DNA of 53,028 bases, taken from contig VFZD01000003.1 in the NCBI GenBank assembly GCA_016871295.1, positions 1-53,028 of the forward strand. Direction: 5' to 3'. Under the pieces are notes generated by a model. The model worked only from the letters and a program-made list of their open reading frames with translations, did not search any database and was not told where the DNA came from. Each line of letters starts with the position of its first letter. The stretch's first letter is position 1. This document shows, piece after piece, positions 21,006 to 31,500 of this stretch. The DNA is from Actinomycetota bacterium (GTDB lineage: Bacteria; Actinomycetota; Acidimicrobiia; Acidimicrobiales; Ilumatobacteraceae). The translations under genes and the position numbers were made by a program.

Positions 21006-23404
21006 TAGTTGATGCGGGATTTTATCTTGCGCGCCACCTGACGCCCGCGCCAACGCACGACCATCACGCCGACTCCGACCACCGAGAGCAGGTAGGCGAA
21101 AAAGTCGATCGGCGTGTAGCCGAAATACAATCGCACGTCGTTCTTCGTCGGTACGACGACGATCATGTTCGGCGCGACACGATATGGTCCTTGTGCACCG
21201 TCTACTTTCCAATTCGGGAAATAGCTCATGCGCACGAGAATCGGCACGCCGATCTTGTCGACTTTGAAACTGACCGCCTCGTCTTCCAGAACGACGTCGC
21301 TCACGTTCACCCTGGGTAGATCGACAACATCGATCGTCGCGGTCGGTCTGACGATGTCGACTCGACGCGACGGATCACCGGGTTCTCCCTGACGGCGATT
21401 CAAATCGACCGAGACTTCGACCGACTGCCAAGAATTCGGTCCGCTCTCGGCGGGCACCACCGACCAATCTTCGGGATGTTGAAACCAACTCGTGCCGATT
21501 TCGAGCCAACGCTCTTTCGCATCGGTCGTACCGCTCTTGGCCACGATGGGTTGTCGTTGCAACGGCACCACCAGGTCGCTGTCCTCCACTTGATAGATCA
21601 TCCATGGGCCGCTCGTCGCGATCTGAACGAGCGCGGCCTGCAACTTTGCCTGCGCGATCGCCTCGGCCGTGAAAGCCATGTAATAGCGCACGCCCAGCTC
21701 TTGCAGATATCGAACACCCAAGCCGGCTTGATTGTCGTCGTATCGCAATTCACGAACCGGATTGCTGCTTTGTTTCGACATCGCCGCGGCGGCGATGAAG
21801 TGATACGGGGTGGTACCTGAAGCCTCGAAGTTCAGGCCCTCCATCGAGCCGATGCAACCCTTGGTCCAATGGGGCAAAAGCATCAACGACATCGTCGTGC
21901 CGTATTTGTTCAGTTCACCGTTGTTCTCCCAAAGCGCGCGACCACACCCGAGATTCGGATCTCTGCCGATGTTCTTCATCGTTTCGACCAGGTCGCGATA
22001 TTCGGCGTAGGCGCTCTTGCCCTCGTAGCCGGTGAAGTTCCAGCGCGCCCATCCATCGACAAAACCGTCGTTGGTCGCCTTCGTCGAAACGAAGCCCCAT
22101 CTGTAGATCGTCTCGCCCGCCGCGTTGGTGGTGATCCTGCCGAACGGCATCTCTTGAAAACGGAAACCGATGACGCTGACCACGAGCACCGTCATCACCG
22201 TGATCCACGAAAGGTTGAATTTCGCGTTGTCTTCAACTGATGTGACGGGCCTCAAGTCGTCGACCGATTGCCCGGCGAGCACCTGCCGACCGACGCGTTG
22301 GAGCCGGTAGAACTTGCCCGTCCAAATCGCCGTCTCGTAAATGCCGATCATCATCAAGAAATAGCGCAACAAATAGAGAAACGGCAGCAACCGCGGATTC
22401 CACAGCAGGCCGATCACGGGCAGACTCTCGCGCCCGATATAGACGCCACATACGAGCACGACGCAATATGCGCCCATCCAGATGCCCGGTCGGTTCTTGC
22501 GCCGGAGCGAAATCACAAAACCGACCAAAGCAAACGAGGTTATGAACACGTCCCAATATGTCGTCAGCGGAAAGTACATGCTCCAAAACGAGTCGTTGGC
22601 CCCGCTCGGTCGTGGTTCGTATTTCATGTCCGTCATATATGCATGGTCCGCCAAAAATGGCAGCACCCAGAACGAAGACAGCAACGCACCCGTGACGCAA
22701 ATTTTCAACGCCGCGATCGAACTTCGACGATCGAACCAAACCGCGGCGAACAGCACGACGCCACCGAAAACGAAAAGCAGCACGATGCCGTGACAAAGCG
22801 CGCTGAACGCCAGCACGAGCGCGGTGAGCATGTGCCCGCGTTGCTCTTCGAAGACCCTGATCAAAAGCCCGAAACACAGCATCGCCAACGTCAGAGAAAT
22901 CGAGAACGAAAACTCACCCGCCATCGTCGAGGCGATGTTGCCGCCATAGATCGTGAAACTTTCGTCGTACAAGAACACGACCGCGGCGAGCGTCATCAGC
23001 TCGGGAATCGGAAACATGAACTTCGCGTACCTGCCGAACAGCCAGGTGCACACCGGCATCGTCAAAATACCGAGCACGGCGATCAACTTCAACGCGATGC
23101 CGTACGGAACCAGCAGATCGAGCAGCACGACCGCAAGCGCGGGCACGACCATGTAGAACCGATACATCGGAAATCCCGAATACCAGTCGTTGCTCCACCC
23201 GGTGAGACGAAAGTGCGGCAACAAGAAGTCGCGCAAGAACGCGGGGCCATAGACATGCGCACCCGTATCGCCGCCCGTCGGCGTGTTGTTGCGCAGGATC
23301 AATTCGGGGTGAAGTGTCATCAGCAGCATCAGCGTCGAACCGAGGACGATCACCGCCGAAGTAATTTGCTGCGACGTCCAACGCCGAGAACCCAAGAGTT
23401 TCAC
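21005..23404 (-). CDS. Large polytopic membrane protein, possible GT-C/YfhO-like envelope protein
   Basis: A 799-residue protein. The first ~420 residues hold about ten hydrophobic helices, starting with a signal-anchor near 15-33 and an early acidic loop motif (TGGDTGAHVYGP) of the kind seen in GT-C glycosyltransferases. The rest is a mainly extracytoplasmic domain with a final helix. The C-terminal module (MSYFPNWKVDGAQGPYRVA, then a helix) resembles the end of YfhO-like proteins. A role in adding sugars to a lipid-linked or wall glycan is plausible but unproven. Its stop overlaps the manB start by one base; the CPBP protease gene ends 49 bases upstream. Confidence 0.65.
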   Translation of the reverse strand: MKLLGSRRWTSQQITSAVIVLGSTLMLLMTLHPELILRNNTPTGGDTGAHVYGPAFLRDFLLPHFRLTGWSNDWYSGFPMYRFYMVVPALAVVLLDLLVPYGIALKLIAVLGILTMPVCTWLFGRYAKFMFPIPELMTLAAVVFLYDESFTIYGGNIASTMAGEFSFSISLTLAMLCFGLLIRVFEEQRGHMLTALVLAFSALCHGIVLLFVFGGVVLFAAVWFDRRSSIAALKICVTGALLSSFWVLPFLADHAYMTDMKYEPRPSGANDSFWSMYFPLTTYWDVFITSFALVGFVISLRRKNRPGIWMGAYCVVLVCGVYIGRESLPVIGLLWNPRLLPFLYLLRYFLMMIGIYETAIWTGKFYRLQRVGRQVLAGQSVDDLRPVTSVEDNAKFNLSWITVMTVLVVSVIGFRFQEMPFGRITTNAAGETIYRWGFVSTKATNDGFVDGWARWNFTGYEGKSAYAEYRDLVETMKNIGRDPNLGCGRALWENNGELNKYGTTMSLMLLPHWTKGCIGSMEGLNFEASGTTPYHFIAAAAMSKQSSNPVRELRYDDNQAGLGVRYLQELGVRYYMAFTAEAIAQAKLQAALVQIATSGPWMIYQVEDSDLVVPLQRQPIVAKSGTTDAKERWLEIGTSWFQHPEDWSVVPAESGPNSWQSVEVSVDLNRRQGEPGDPSRRVDIVRPTATIDVVDLPRVNVSDVVLEDEAVSFKVDKIGVPILVRMSYFPNWKVDGAQGPYRVAPNMIVVVPTKNDVRLYFGYTPIDFFAYLLSVVGVGVMVVRWRGRQVARKIKSRIN

Positions 23405-23453
23405 CGCGTGAAAACTCTACCTGTCCGAAAAACGACAGATGTCTCGAGTTCGT

Positions 23454-24197
23454 TCAGAACAATGCGATGAACAATACGCCCGTGGCGTTGAACGCGACAT
23501 GGGCGACGATCGAGAGGCCGAGTCGCTTGGTGCGATAAAAGCAATAACCCAGAACCAGGGCGAACGCGAACAACCCGGGCAATTCGACGAGTTGCAGGTG
23601 CACACCCGCGAACCAGATCGAGGCGATCAACACCGAAACTTTTCCGCCGAATCGGTCGTTCAAACCCGGCTGAATGAATCCCCGATAGACCAATTCTTCG
23701 ACGACGGGCGCGCCGACCACGACCACCAAAATCATCACCGGCAGCCACGGGCCGGTGGCGTTGTCGAACAGATCTCGGGCCCGCTTTTCAACCAACTCGG
23801 GGGCGAACCGCTCCGGAAAAATCTCGCTGAACGGCCAGGTAACCAGGTTCACAAGCAACAACTGGCTCGCCACGCCGATCGGCAGGCCAACAAGATCGCT
23901 TCGGCGGAAACTCACGTAGAAATCCCTGACAAAACTCGCGCTGCCGTAGCGGCGCGAGACCGTGGCCAGTCCGAAAATGAACGGCACCCACAACGCGAGT
24001 GCGGAAACTCCCAAGAACCACCTCGGTTCTTGGCCCTCGACCAGATCGACGTTGTCGGTCGCGACCAAGACGGCCGAACTCACGGCAAGGGCCACGGCGT
24101 AACTTGCCGCCCAGGTGAAAACCACGACCTTGAGCGGAAAACTTCTATATCTGGCCGGCTCTTGTCCGTAGGGCGGAGCCCACGGCGAGGGGTTCAT
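23454..24197 (-). CDS. CPBP-family intramembrane metalloprotease
   Basis: A 247-residue membrane protein with about seven helices. The CPBP (CAAX protease/bacteriocin-processing) motifs are EELVYRG (Glu167-Glu168, Arg172), FAGVH (His200) and HVAFN (His233, Asn237). Bacterial members cleave membrane-associated substrates, but most targets are unknown. The ATG at 24197 overlaps the DUF3499 stop as ATGA, so it is coupled to that gene. Confidence 0.87.
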   Translation of the reverse strand: MNPSPWAPPYGQEPARYRSFPLKVVVFTWAASYAVALAVSSAVLVATDNVDLVEGQEPRWFLGVSALALWVPFIFGLATVSRRYGSASFVRDFYVSFRRSDLVGLPIGVASQLLLVNLVTWPFSEIFPERFAPELVEKRARDLFDNATGPWLPVMILVVVVGAPVVEELVYRGFIQPGLNDRFGGKVSVLIASIWFAGVHLQLVELPGLFAFALVLGYCFYRTKRLGLSIVAHVAFNATGVLFIALF

Positions 24198-24424
24198 CCG
24201 GCCAAACGATTTGGCATCACAACCCTGAACCGGTTGCGACGATCTTCAAGTCTCCAACCCGACGGGGCGGTGATGCGGGCGCCGTGTCGGTCGCACAGGT
24301 CGTATGCGTGCGGGTCGCGCTCGGCCGTGAGGTCGTCGATCCAGACCAGAGCACGGCTGTATTGGTACGTCAAAGTGATCGATGCCAATTCGTTGCAGGT
24401 GCAACGGGAGCATCGGCGAACCAT
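24194..24424 (-). CDS. DUF3499 family actinobacterial protein
   Basis: A 76-residue protein: MVRRCSRCTCNELASITL, then TYQYSRALVWIDDLTAERDP and YDLCDRHGARITAP. Cysteines and a histidine (CSRC ... CDRHG) suggest a zinc ribbon. The family is confined to actinobacteria, is unexplained and usually lies beside phosphomannomutase (mycobacterial Rv3258c position). The start is ATG 24424, 7 bases after TAAAGT; longer in-frame starts exist but precede the conserved N-terminus. Confidence 0.85.
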   Translation of the reverse strand: MVRRCSRCTCNELASITLTYQYSRALVWIDDLTAERDPHAYDLCDRHGARITAPSGWRLEDRRNRFRVVMPNRLAG

Positions 24425-24431
24425 GTGGGAT

Positions 24432-24437
24432 ACTTTA
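24432..24437 (-). promoter_or_regulatory. -10 box for DUF3499 operon
   Basis: TAAAGT on the minus strand is followed by 7 bases and the ATG at 24424, a likely leaderless promoter for DUF3499, the CPBP protease and perhaps the genes down to ahcY. It is divergent from the ftsH promoter. Confidence 0.5.
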
Positions 24438-24530
24438 ATTGATGTGCCAATCGCCATAGTGGATTTGATGACGCGCAACTTTCACCCACCCGTGACCAAA
24501 TAGGCTCCCGCCGGTTCGAGCATCGGGTCG

Positions 24531-24536
24531 TAGCAT
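24531..24536 (+). promoter_or_regulatory. -10 box for ftsH
   Basis: TAGCAT, then 7 bases, then GTG 24544. No ribosome-binding site precedes the GTG, so a leaderless mRNA is likely. Confidence 0.5.
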
Positions 24537-24543
24537 TGAACAC

Positions 24544-26550
24544 GTGACAAAACTTCCGCCCCCACCCCCGCCTTCAACGCCTTCGTCACCAAGGCGAAAG
24601 CCGGGCGCGCGCAAGAAGACGATGAAGTTTGGCGGCAACAAGTCGCCGAAATTTTCTCGTCATAAATCGAACCCAAGTAACGGCAACGAACGACCCAACA
24701 TGCCGCGCTGGGCGACATGGGCGATCATCGGCGTGGTGCTGGTGCTCATCGCTGGTCCGCGAATTTGGCAGACATCGACCGCGACAAAACTCACCTACAC
24801 GGAATTCCTCGATCTGGTCGACCGCGATCAAATTCAAAAAGTTCAAATCAACAACCTTTCGAACCAGATCAGCGGAACTTTGAAGGATGGCAGCGAGTTC
24901 GTCACCACGGGTGCGGTTGTGCTCTCTGACGCCGACGAGACGCTGCTCAAACAAAAAGGTGTCGACTACGACTACTCGACGCCGCAAGGGAACTTCTTCA
25001 CCAATCTGATTCCGTTGTTGTTGCCGTTCATTTTGATCATGGCGTTCTTTTTCTGGATGCAAAGACGGGCGATGGGTCAGGCCGGCAGCATCATGTCGAT
25101 CGGCCGAAGCAGGGCGAAAAATTACAACGCCGACAAACCCGCCACGACATTCGCCGACGTCGCCGGCTACGACGGCGTCAAGCAAGAGATTCGTGAGGTC
25201 GTCGATTTCTTGAAGATGCCCGAAAGTTTCAAAGAAATCGGCGCGCGCGTGCCCAAGGGCGTGTTGCTGGTCGGTCCCCCAGGCACGGGCAAGACTCTGT
25301 TCGCGCGCGCAGTGGCGGGCGAAGCGGGGGTCGGTTTCCTTTCGGTCACGGGTTCAGATTTCATGGAGATGTTCGTCGGCGTCGGCGCAAGCCGCGTGCG
25401 AGATCTGTTTCAACAGGCGCGCAAAATGGGGCGGGCGATCATCTTCGTCGATGAGATCGATTCGATCGGTCGCAAGCGTGGCGCGGGTCTGGGTGGCGGT
25501 CATGACGAACGCGAACAAACCCTCAACCAACTTCTCGCCGAAATGGACGGCTTCGAGACGAGCGAAGGCGTGGTCGTGATGGCGGCGACGAACCGCCCCG
25601 ACATTCTCGACGCGGCTCTGCTTCGCCCGGGTCGGTTCGACCGACAAGTGATCATGCCACTTCCCGAGTACGAAGAGCGCTTGGCGATCTTGACCGTTCA
25701 TTCGAAGGGAAAGCGAATGGGCGACGACGTCGTGCTCGACACGATGGCCAAAGCGACGCCCGGCATGAGCGGTGCAGACCTCGCCAACTTGGTCAACGAG
25801 GCGGCGCTTTTGGCCGTGCGTCGCGGTTCGAAAGTGATCGAAAACATCGATTTCGAGAACGCCCGCGATCGGGTGATCATGGGCGCGCGCCGCGAGAGTC
25901 TGATACTCAACGCCGAAGAAAAACGGGCGACGGCATTCCACGAGGGCGGACATGCAGTTTTGGCGACGGTGCTCCCGAACAGCGATCCGTTGCACAAGGT
26001 GACGATCTTGCCGCGCGGCATGGCGCTCGGCGTGACATGGACCCTGCCCGAAGAAAGACACACGTATTCGCGCGAATATTTCAAAGACATGATCTGCAAA
26101 GCCATGGGTGGAAGAGTCGCGGAGATGATCGTGTTCGGCCACCTGAACAGCGGCGCGGCCAACGACCTCGAACAGGCCACTTCGATCGCGCGCCGAATGG
26201 TGCGCGAATGGGGCATGAGCGACGCGGTCGGGCCGATGGCCTGGAGTTCGCAGCAGCAGGTTTTCTTGGGTGAAGACCTGATGACCAACGGGCGCGAATA
26301 CTCAGACGAAACCGCGCGAATGATCGACACAGAAATTGCGGCGATCCTGCGCGAGCAAGAAAGTCGGGCCAAGACTTTGCTCGAAAAAAATCGAGCAGGC
26401 CTCAATTTGGTGGCCCAGGCGTTGCTCGAACAAGAAACCATCGACGGGGCCACCGTGGCGCGACTCGTGCAGGAGGGTTTGGGTCGCCCGCAGATAGTCG
26501 AGCCGTCACCCCAGCAATCGCCGAACCCGGCAGAATCGAAAGAGAACTAG
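24544..26550 (+). CDS. ftsH: ATP-dependent membrane zinc protease FtsH
   Basis: A 668-residue AAA protease that degrades membrane and short-lived cytosolic proteins. Two membrane helices (about 58-74 and 157-173) flank a small outer domain. Walker A is GPPGTGKT at 244-251, the Walker B region is [15 protein letters not shown] with the second region of homology [20 protein letters not shown], and the zinc site is HEGGH at 466-470. Unusual is an N-terminal cytosolic leader of about 55 residues, rich in proline then in lysine/arginine, before the first helix. GTG 24544 lies 7 bases after a -10-like box. Its end overlaps the convergent gene by 4 bases. Confidence 0.97.
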   Translation: MTKLPPPPPPSTPSSPRRKPGARKKTMKFGGNKSPKFSRHKSNPSNGNERPNMPRWATWAIIGVVLVLIAGPRIWQTSTATKLTYTEFLDLVDRDQIQKVQINNLSNQISGTLKDGSEFVTTGAVVLSDADETLLKQKGVDYDYSTPQGNFFTNLIPLLLPFILIMAFFFWMQRRAMGQAGSIMSIGRSRAKNYNADKPATTFADVAGYDGVKQEIREVVDFLKMPESFKEIGARVPKGVLLVGPPGTGKTLFARAVAGEAGVGFLSVTGSDFMEMFVGVGASRVRDLFQQARKMGRAIIFVDEIDSIGRKRGAGLGGGHDEREQTLNQLLAEMDGFETSEGVVVMAATNRPDILDAALLRPGRFDRQVIMPLPEYEERLAILTVHSKGKRMGDDVVLDTMAKATPGMSGADLANLVNEAALLAVRRGSKVIENIDFENARDRVIMGARRESLILNAEEKRATAFHEGGHAVLATVLPNSDPLHKVTILPRGMALGVTWTLPEERHTYSREYFKDMICKAMGGRVAEMIVFGHLNSGAANDLEQATSIARRMVREWGMSDAVGPMAWSSQQQVFLGEDLMTNGREYSDETARMIDTEIAAILREQESRAKTLLEKNRAGLNLVAQALLEQETIDGATVARLVQEGLGRPQIVEPSPQQSPNPAESKEN

Positions 26551-27017
26551 GTCGTCCTAGTTTCGTGACCGTCTTTTTGACAGGTTGCAACTTCGTTCAA
26601 CAATTGCGGGTCGCGACATCTGGCCACCGCCGCCCACAGGTCGGTGGCGGTGACGGGGCCGACCGTGGCAAACCTGACTACGCCTGACGAATCTGTGATC
26701 AGCGTCGTCGGCACGGAGTCGATCTCATATCTCTTGTGCAACTCGCCCATTTCGACGAAGTCGATGATTTGCACGGCGACCTCGTTGCTGAAAACCACGC
26801 GGGCTTTTTGCGCGACATCGCGACACGCATCGCAGGTCGAAGAAGTAAACACGGCGACCAACCAATTTTTCTGTGGTTCGCTGAAATCGCGTCGGTCGAC
26901 TTGACTCGGCACGGAACCACGAACTTGAACCGGGGCGTCGGGCTTTCTTTTGCGTGCCACCCAACCCAAACCGGCGGCTATCAGCAACACGCTCAGCGCA
27001 AGGCCCGTCTTGATCAT
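26547..27017 (-). CDS. Membrane-anchored thioredoxin-like protein
   Basis: A 156-residue protein with an N-terminal signal anchor (about 4-21) and a thioredoxin fold outside the membrane. The redox pair is Cys62-x-x-Cys65 (STCDACRD) and the cis-proline loop is DSVPTTLI. It probably handles disulfides of exported proteins or acts as a reductant; the partner is unknown. The start overlaps the DUF5719 gene's stop by four bases, so it is coupled to the glycosyltransferase/DUF5719 pair upstream. Confidence 0.8.
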   Translation of the reverse strand: MIKTGLALSVLLIAAGLGWVARKRKPDAPVQVRGSVPSQVDRRDFSEPQKNWLVAVFTSSTCDACRDVAQKARVVFSNEVAVQIIDFVEMGELHKRYEIDSVPTTLITDSSGVVRFATVGPVTATDLWAAVARCRDPQLLNEVATCQKDGHETRTT

Positions 27018-28519
27018 TTTTCGACCGTTTCCGAACTCGGGTCTGTCGAACGATAAGGCAGCGCCGACACACTCGAGTGACCCACCAAACCGTGGCCGCG
27101 ATTGAGTTCTCGTTGCACGACGACTTCGACGTCGGATTCGACGATCAATTGCAGATTGGCGGCCGCTGCGGGGATCTTGATCGCCAAAACGGCCGAAGAA
27201 CCCAAACCCAAGTTCTCCAATCCGTCCAAGGCGACGACTCCTGCAGGGCCGACGCTTGAAACTTTCAATACCGCATCGATAGATGTCGTGTTGGCGACGA
27301 TGAATTGCCCGCCCGACGTCGCCAGACCGCCGGCGATCGTCCAGATTTTCGAGGGCGATCCGCTCGGCACGCCAAAGGTGACCGTCGTCCCGGTCTTTTT
27401 GCCGACCTTGCGCGACACCACGTGCTCGACGACGACGAACTCACGATCTTCACCGGATGTCGCGGCGATGAAATCATCGTTGATGCTCGTCACGAGAATT
27501 CCGTAGCGACCGTCGGTGATCGCGGGCAGGCTAGATGTAGCCAAGATCGTCACGCGACCCGCCGGGATCGTCAAGACGAGGGGCTCCCTGAACATTTCCT
27601 CGCCGACGCCCGTCAAGAAGGTGACGCTGACTGACTTGTCTTTGTCGGTCGGATTGAAAACAACCAACTGCTCGTCGATGTCGAGATCTTTTTGACCGTC
27701 GGCAAACCACCACTGGCGACTGGTGGCGGGGGCGCCGAGCGATGACGTATAGCCGAGTCGCCCCCGACCGAGAAAGTGCTGCATCTTGCCGGCCACGAAT
27801 CGGCCGGTCGACGCCCTGATCGCGACGGCCAACACCGCCTCGTTGCGCGCGCCCTGATCGCCCATCGACAGCGAATAGACGCTTTCTGGTTCGAGCACCA
27901 CGCCCTTGAGCGCGATCGGGTCGCGTCGGCCATCGGCGGTGACGAAACTGATGTCGACCACAGTGGCATCGGGATACGGGTTGGTGAGCACGACGTCGAA
28001 GATGCTGTCGGCGCCCGTGAAGCCGTCGGCAAAGAACCAGGTGTCCGAAGGTTTGTTGGCGCACAATGCAACCGAGTCGCCCGCGGGATGAACGATTCTT
28101 TGCTCGACCGCCGCCGACGGGTTATCGAGTTCGACCACCGTGCTCACGAACTTGCTGCGACGTCCACCAGTTGCGTCAAAAACCCCCTGCGAAAAAGGTT
28201 GAACGACTAGCAGTGCCGATACGGACTTCGTGCCGGTTGAGTAAAAAGTGATCTTGCCGTTGATCGGTGTTTCGGTCGAATTGGCGATCAGAATCTCGCC
28301 TGAAACCGCCTTGTCGTTGGCCGGCACCCCGGGACAAAACCAAGACGATTGGCTCCGGATCGCTCCGACTATTTCGGGCATCACCGACGACGAGTCGCGT
28401 ACTTGCGGTTCGCTGCTTTCGAGTCTCGAGTCGCTTCGGCTGTTGACGATGAAAGTCGCCACGAGAACCGTCACCAACAACGAAACCGCCACAACAAATC
28501 GAACCTCGATCTTTTTCAT
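27014..28519 (-). CDS. DUF5719 family exported protein
   Basis: A 501-residue protein with one N-terminal membrane helix (about 9-25) and a long exported part. Four similar beta-rich modules can be seen, each opening with an aromatic-Gly motif: WFCPGV (60), WFFADG (161), WWFADG (270) and WTIAGG (393), each followed by a segment like VVFNPTDKDKSVSVTFLT. This matches the actinobacterial DUF5719 family, which commonly follows a GT2-membrane fusion gene, as here. The function is unknown; a surface or cell-wall role linked to the glycosyltransferase is likely. The ATG at 28519 overlaps the upstream TGA (ATGA). Confidence 0.8.
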   Translation of the reverse strand: MKKIEVRFVVAVSLLVTVLVATFIVNSRSDSRLESSEPQVRDSSSVMPEIVGAIRSQSSWFCPGVPANDKAVSGEILIANSTETPINGKITFYSTGTKSVSALLVVQPFSQGVFDATGGRRSKFVSTVVELDNPSAAVEQRIVHPAGDSVALCANKPSDTWFFADGFTGADSIFDVVLTNPYPDATVVDISFVTADGRRDPIALKGVVLEPESVYSLSMGDQGARNEAVLAVAIRASTGRFVAGKMQHFLGRGRLGYTSSLGAPATSRQWWFADGQKDLDIDEQLVVFNPTDKDKSVSVTFLTGVGEEMFREPLVLTIPAGRVTILATSSLPAITDGRYGILVTSINDDFIAATSGEDREFVVVEHVVSRKVGKKTGTTVTFGVPSGSPSKIWTIAGGLATSGGQFIVANTTSIDAVLKVSSVGPAGVVALDGLENLGLGSSAVLAIKIPAAAANLQLIVESDVEVVVQRELNRGHGLVGHSSVSALPYRSTDPSSETVEK

Positions 28520-31500
28520 ATTCGGTTTCTGAATCGCGAATAGTTCGCCGCCAGGACCAACAGCACCAACCAGACCGATGCCTGCAGGGCCAAGAACAAA
28601 TATCGAAGACGCGAGGTCTCGTAACTCAACGCGACGACACCGGCTATCGGCGCATCGAAGGCGGTCGACGCGCCAAAGGCCACGCGTGGGGCGAGTTTTG
28701 CCCCGTCGATTCGCAAGCGCCAACCGTCATCGAACGGCACCGCGACATGCACCGTGCCGCCCGAGAATCTGGACTTGACATTTTTTCGGGCGACGGAGTT
28801 GTTGTCGACCAACAATCCCCCACCCGATTTGAGTTCCCGACCTCCGAACGACGATGCGGACGCCTGCTCGCTGATCACCGCGGTTTCTTTGTCCAACACG
28901 CTGACAATCGGAAGCCACGAGGTGTTTTCATAGATCACGAGATCGCGCGCAAAATAGGTGCGTCGCAAATCCAACTGGTTGGCCAAGGTGTCGACCAAAC
29001 GGCGCGATTCGCTCGTGCTCTCGGCGCCGATCGGCACGACGAGAAAACGAATCGCCAACGGCGAAACCATCCGACCAATCCGAATCGTGTCTTGGGCAAG
29101 GAGCAACTTGACTGCTGCTTCGACGCCCACATTCATCGGCGTGTGCTGCGGTGCCCAAATCGAACTGAAACTCAACGGCCCGTCGTCGACGACGCCGTAA
29201 GAGATGTGTTCGGTGAGCGGGTTGGTCGAAACAGGCAGCAAATCTCGGTCACCGACGAACAACGTTCGATAGTTGCCCTCGCGTGGTTGGTCGGGCAATT
29301 GAACCAAAAGCGAGGCGACGGTCGTTTCGGGTTGGTTCCAGCGGCCATCGGTGACGCTCACCGCGGCGGGCACCACACCCATGGCGATCGCCACGGGCAC
29401 TATCAGTGCGAGCGCCCTTCGCCAATCTGATTCGCGATGCACGTTTGTTTCGACAAAGATGCTCACGCAGACCGCCACGGCGATCGCCAAACCACAGGCG
29501 ACCATTGACAACATCGCCGCGGGCTCGGCAACCTCAAACGGCAATATCCCGCGATCGTCAAGCACGACCAAAAACAGCGCGCCAACTATCAATACGGCTG
29601 CGCGTACCGACCAAAGTCGTCGCCACGTCGTGGCCACGATCAACGCGCAGACCACGCAGAAATATGTTGCCAGCGCGAGAAACCCGAGACGCATGTTGCC
29701 CATATCGAGTCGGGCCAGCGAGCCAAGACCCAACCCGCGATTCGTCACGCCCTGGTCGGCGGCCAACAACGACCACCAGTCGTCGGCCACGAAATACAAA
29801 GACCACGGCAGGTTGATCAACACCGAACCAACGATGCTCAATGTGCCGATCGAGATGATCGACAAGAACTTACGGATCGTCACGCCGCCAAGGATCGAGC
29901 CGATACCCCACAAGCCCACGCCCAGAATTGAAACTACGACGATGCTCGGAGTGAAAGCGAACACGAGACCCAGAATCAAGATTGCCCCGGCGACCAATTG
30001 CGTGCGTCGCACGATGGCGCCTTTCGGCGCTTCGAGATATCGATTCAGAAGATCAAACAACCAAGGCATGGTCGCGGTGCACAGCAACGCCGAAAACCTG
30101 CCGCGTGAGATCGCCTCATACGACAACGGCAACGCCGCGTAAACGATCGAACCCGCGAGGCGAACGCGGGTGTTGCCGAACGCGCCGCAGAGTCGCCACA
30201 TGCCGATCAAACCGACGAAGATCGACCCGATGATGATGAAAGTTTGCAGCGCGGCGGGGTTGCCGAAGGTGACCAAAGACCCGAAAGCGACCAAAAACAA
30301 ACCGGTGGGGTTGGCCGCCGCTGCGCCGAACCCGCTCGCCCACCAACCCGAAAAGAAATCTGTGAACATCGCACTTGTCGACCGCGAACCCCCATCGAAC
30401 GGCAGCATTTCGCCCACCACACGCGAAGAATCAAGAATGATCTTGCGGCTGCCGATCAACACGAGCATCAAAAACACGAGCATCACGACACCCGCGGTTC
30501 GGGTCGAACTTTGTTTCCACCGCTTTCTCGAATCGGCGAGGAACGCGATCTCTTGGCTGGCCAAGGCACGACGGTGCCTGATGAATCGGGTCAAACGTGC
30601 CGAGCCCTTGAGTTGAAGTTTGGCGATATCGCTCGCCGCGACTCGGCGCAGCGGTCGCACCGCGGCTCGACGGCGCAATACATAGAGCCCATCGATCACC
30701 AGCCCCAATGTCGCACGAAGGCTGGCCAGCGACTCGCGAAACGTTCCCGAGAAAACGCCGACAAATGTTTCAAGCGTCGAGACGATCAACATCTGCAACC
30801 AGACAAACGGCAACTGCAGTCGACTCGTGAGCGTCGCCACCGTGCGGACGCGATTCTGGGCGACGACGGTTTGCGAAATCGGATATGCCGAGCGGGTCTC
30901 GAACGCCCTGATATGTCGCGCCACCGCGTTCGGCGCGATCAGAACCCGTGCTCCCCCCAGATGCGCGCGCCAGCAGAACTCGAGGTCTTCACCGAAAAAC
31001 GTGATGTCCGGACTGAATCCGCCCAACTCGCGAAACAAATCGGCGCGCACGAGCATGCACGCCGAACTCACGAAAAAAACGTCGCGCACCGCGTCGTGTT
31101 GCTCCTGGTCTCGTTCGCCGATCTCGATGAACGGGTCCACCTCGCCGCAACGATCGACGCCGAAACCCACTGATTGCAATATCTGCGGTGACTGCCATTC
31201 GCTGAGTTTCGGGCCGACAACGGCGGCATTGGATACGAACAATTCTTCGACCAACAGACGAATGGTGTTCGGCATCAGGGCGACGTCGTCGTGCATCACG
31301 CAAAACAAACCACCTTGGCCCTCGACGATTCGTTGCGTCTCGTTGATCAGACGACCAAAACCGGGGTTGCCTTCGACCACGCGAACCACCGCACCCGCGA
31401 GCGCGTCGGTTATCTGTCTCGACAAGTTGTTGGCCGCGGTCGTGTCGGCGACGCCGCCGACAATCGGCGTCGTGACGAAAAAAATGTGGCTCAAGTTCGG

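Noticed and set aside
19641..21212. Longer phosphomannomutase start upstream of 21005
   Set aside because: The extra residues lie inside the upstream gene and show no family similarity; the normal mutase N-terminus (VKAYDIRG) follows GTG 21005 closely.
22268..23470. A 400-codon plus-strand frame opposite the large membrane protein
   Set aside because: Composition is dominated by Arg, Gln, His and Glu, typical of an antisense shadow; the minus strand encodes a convincing membrane protein.
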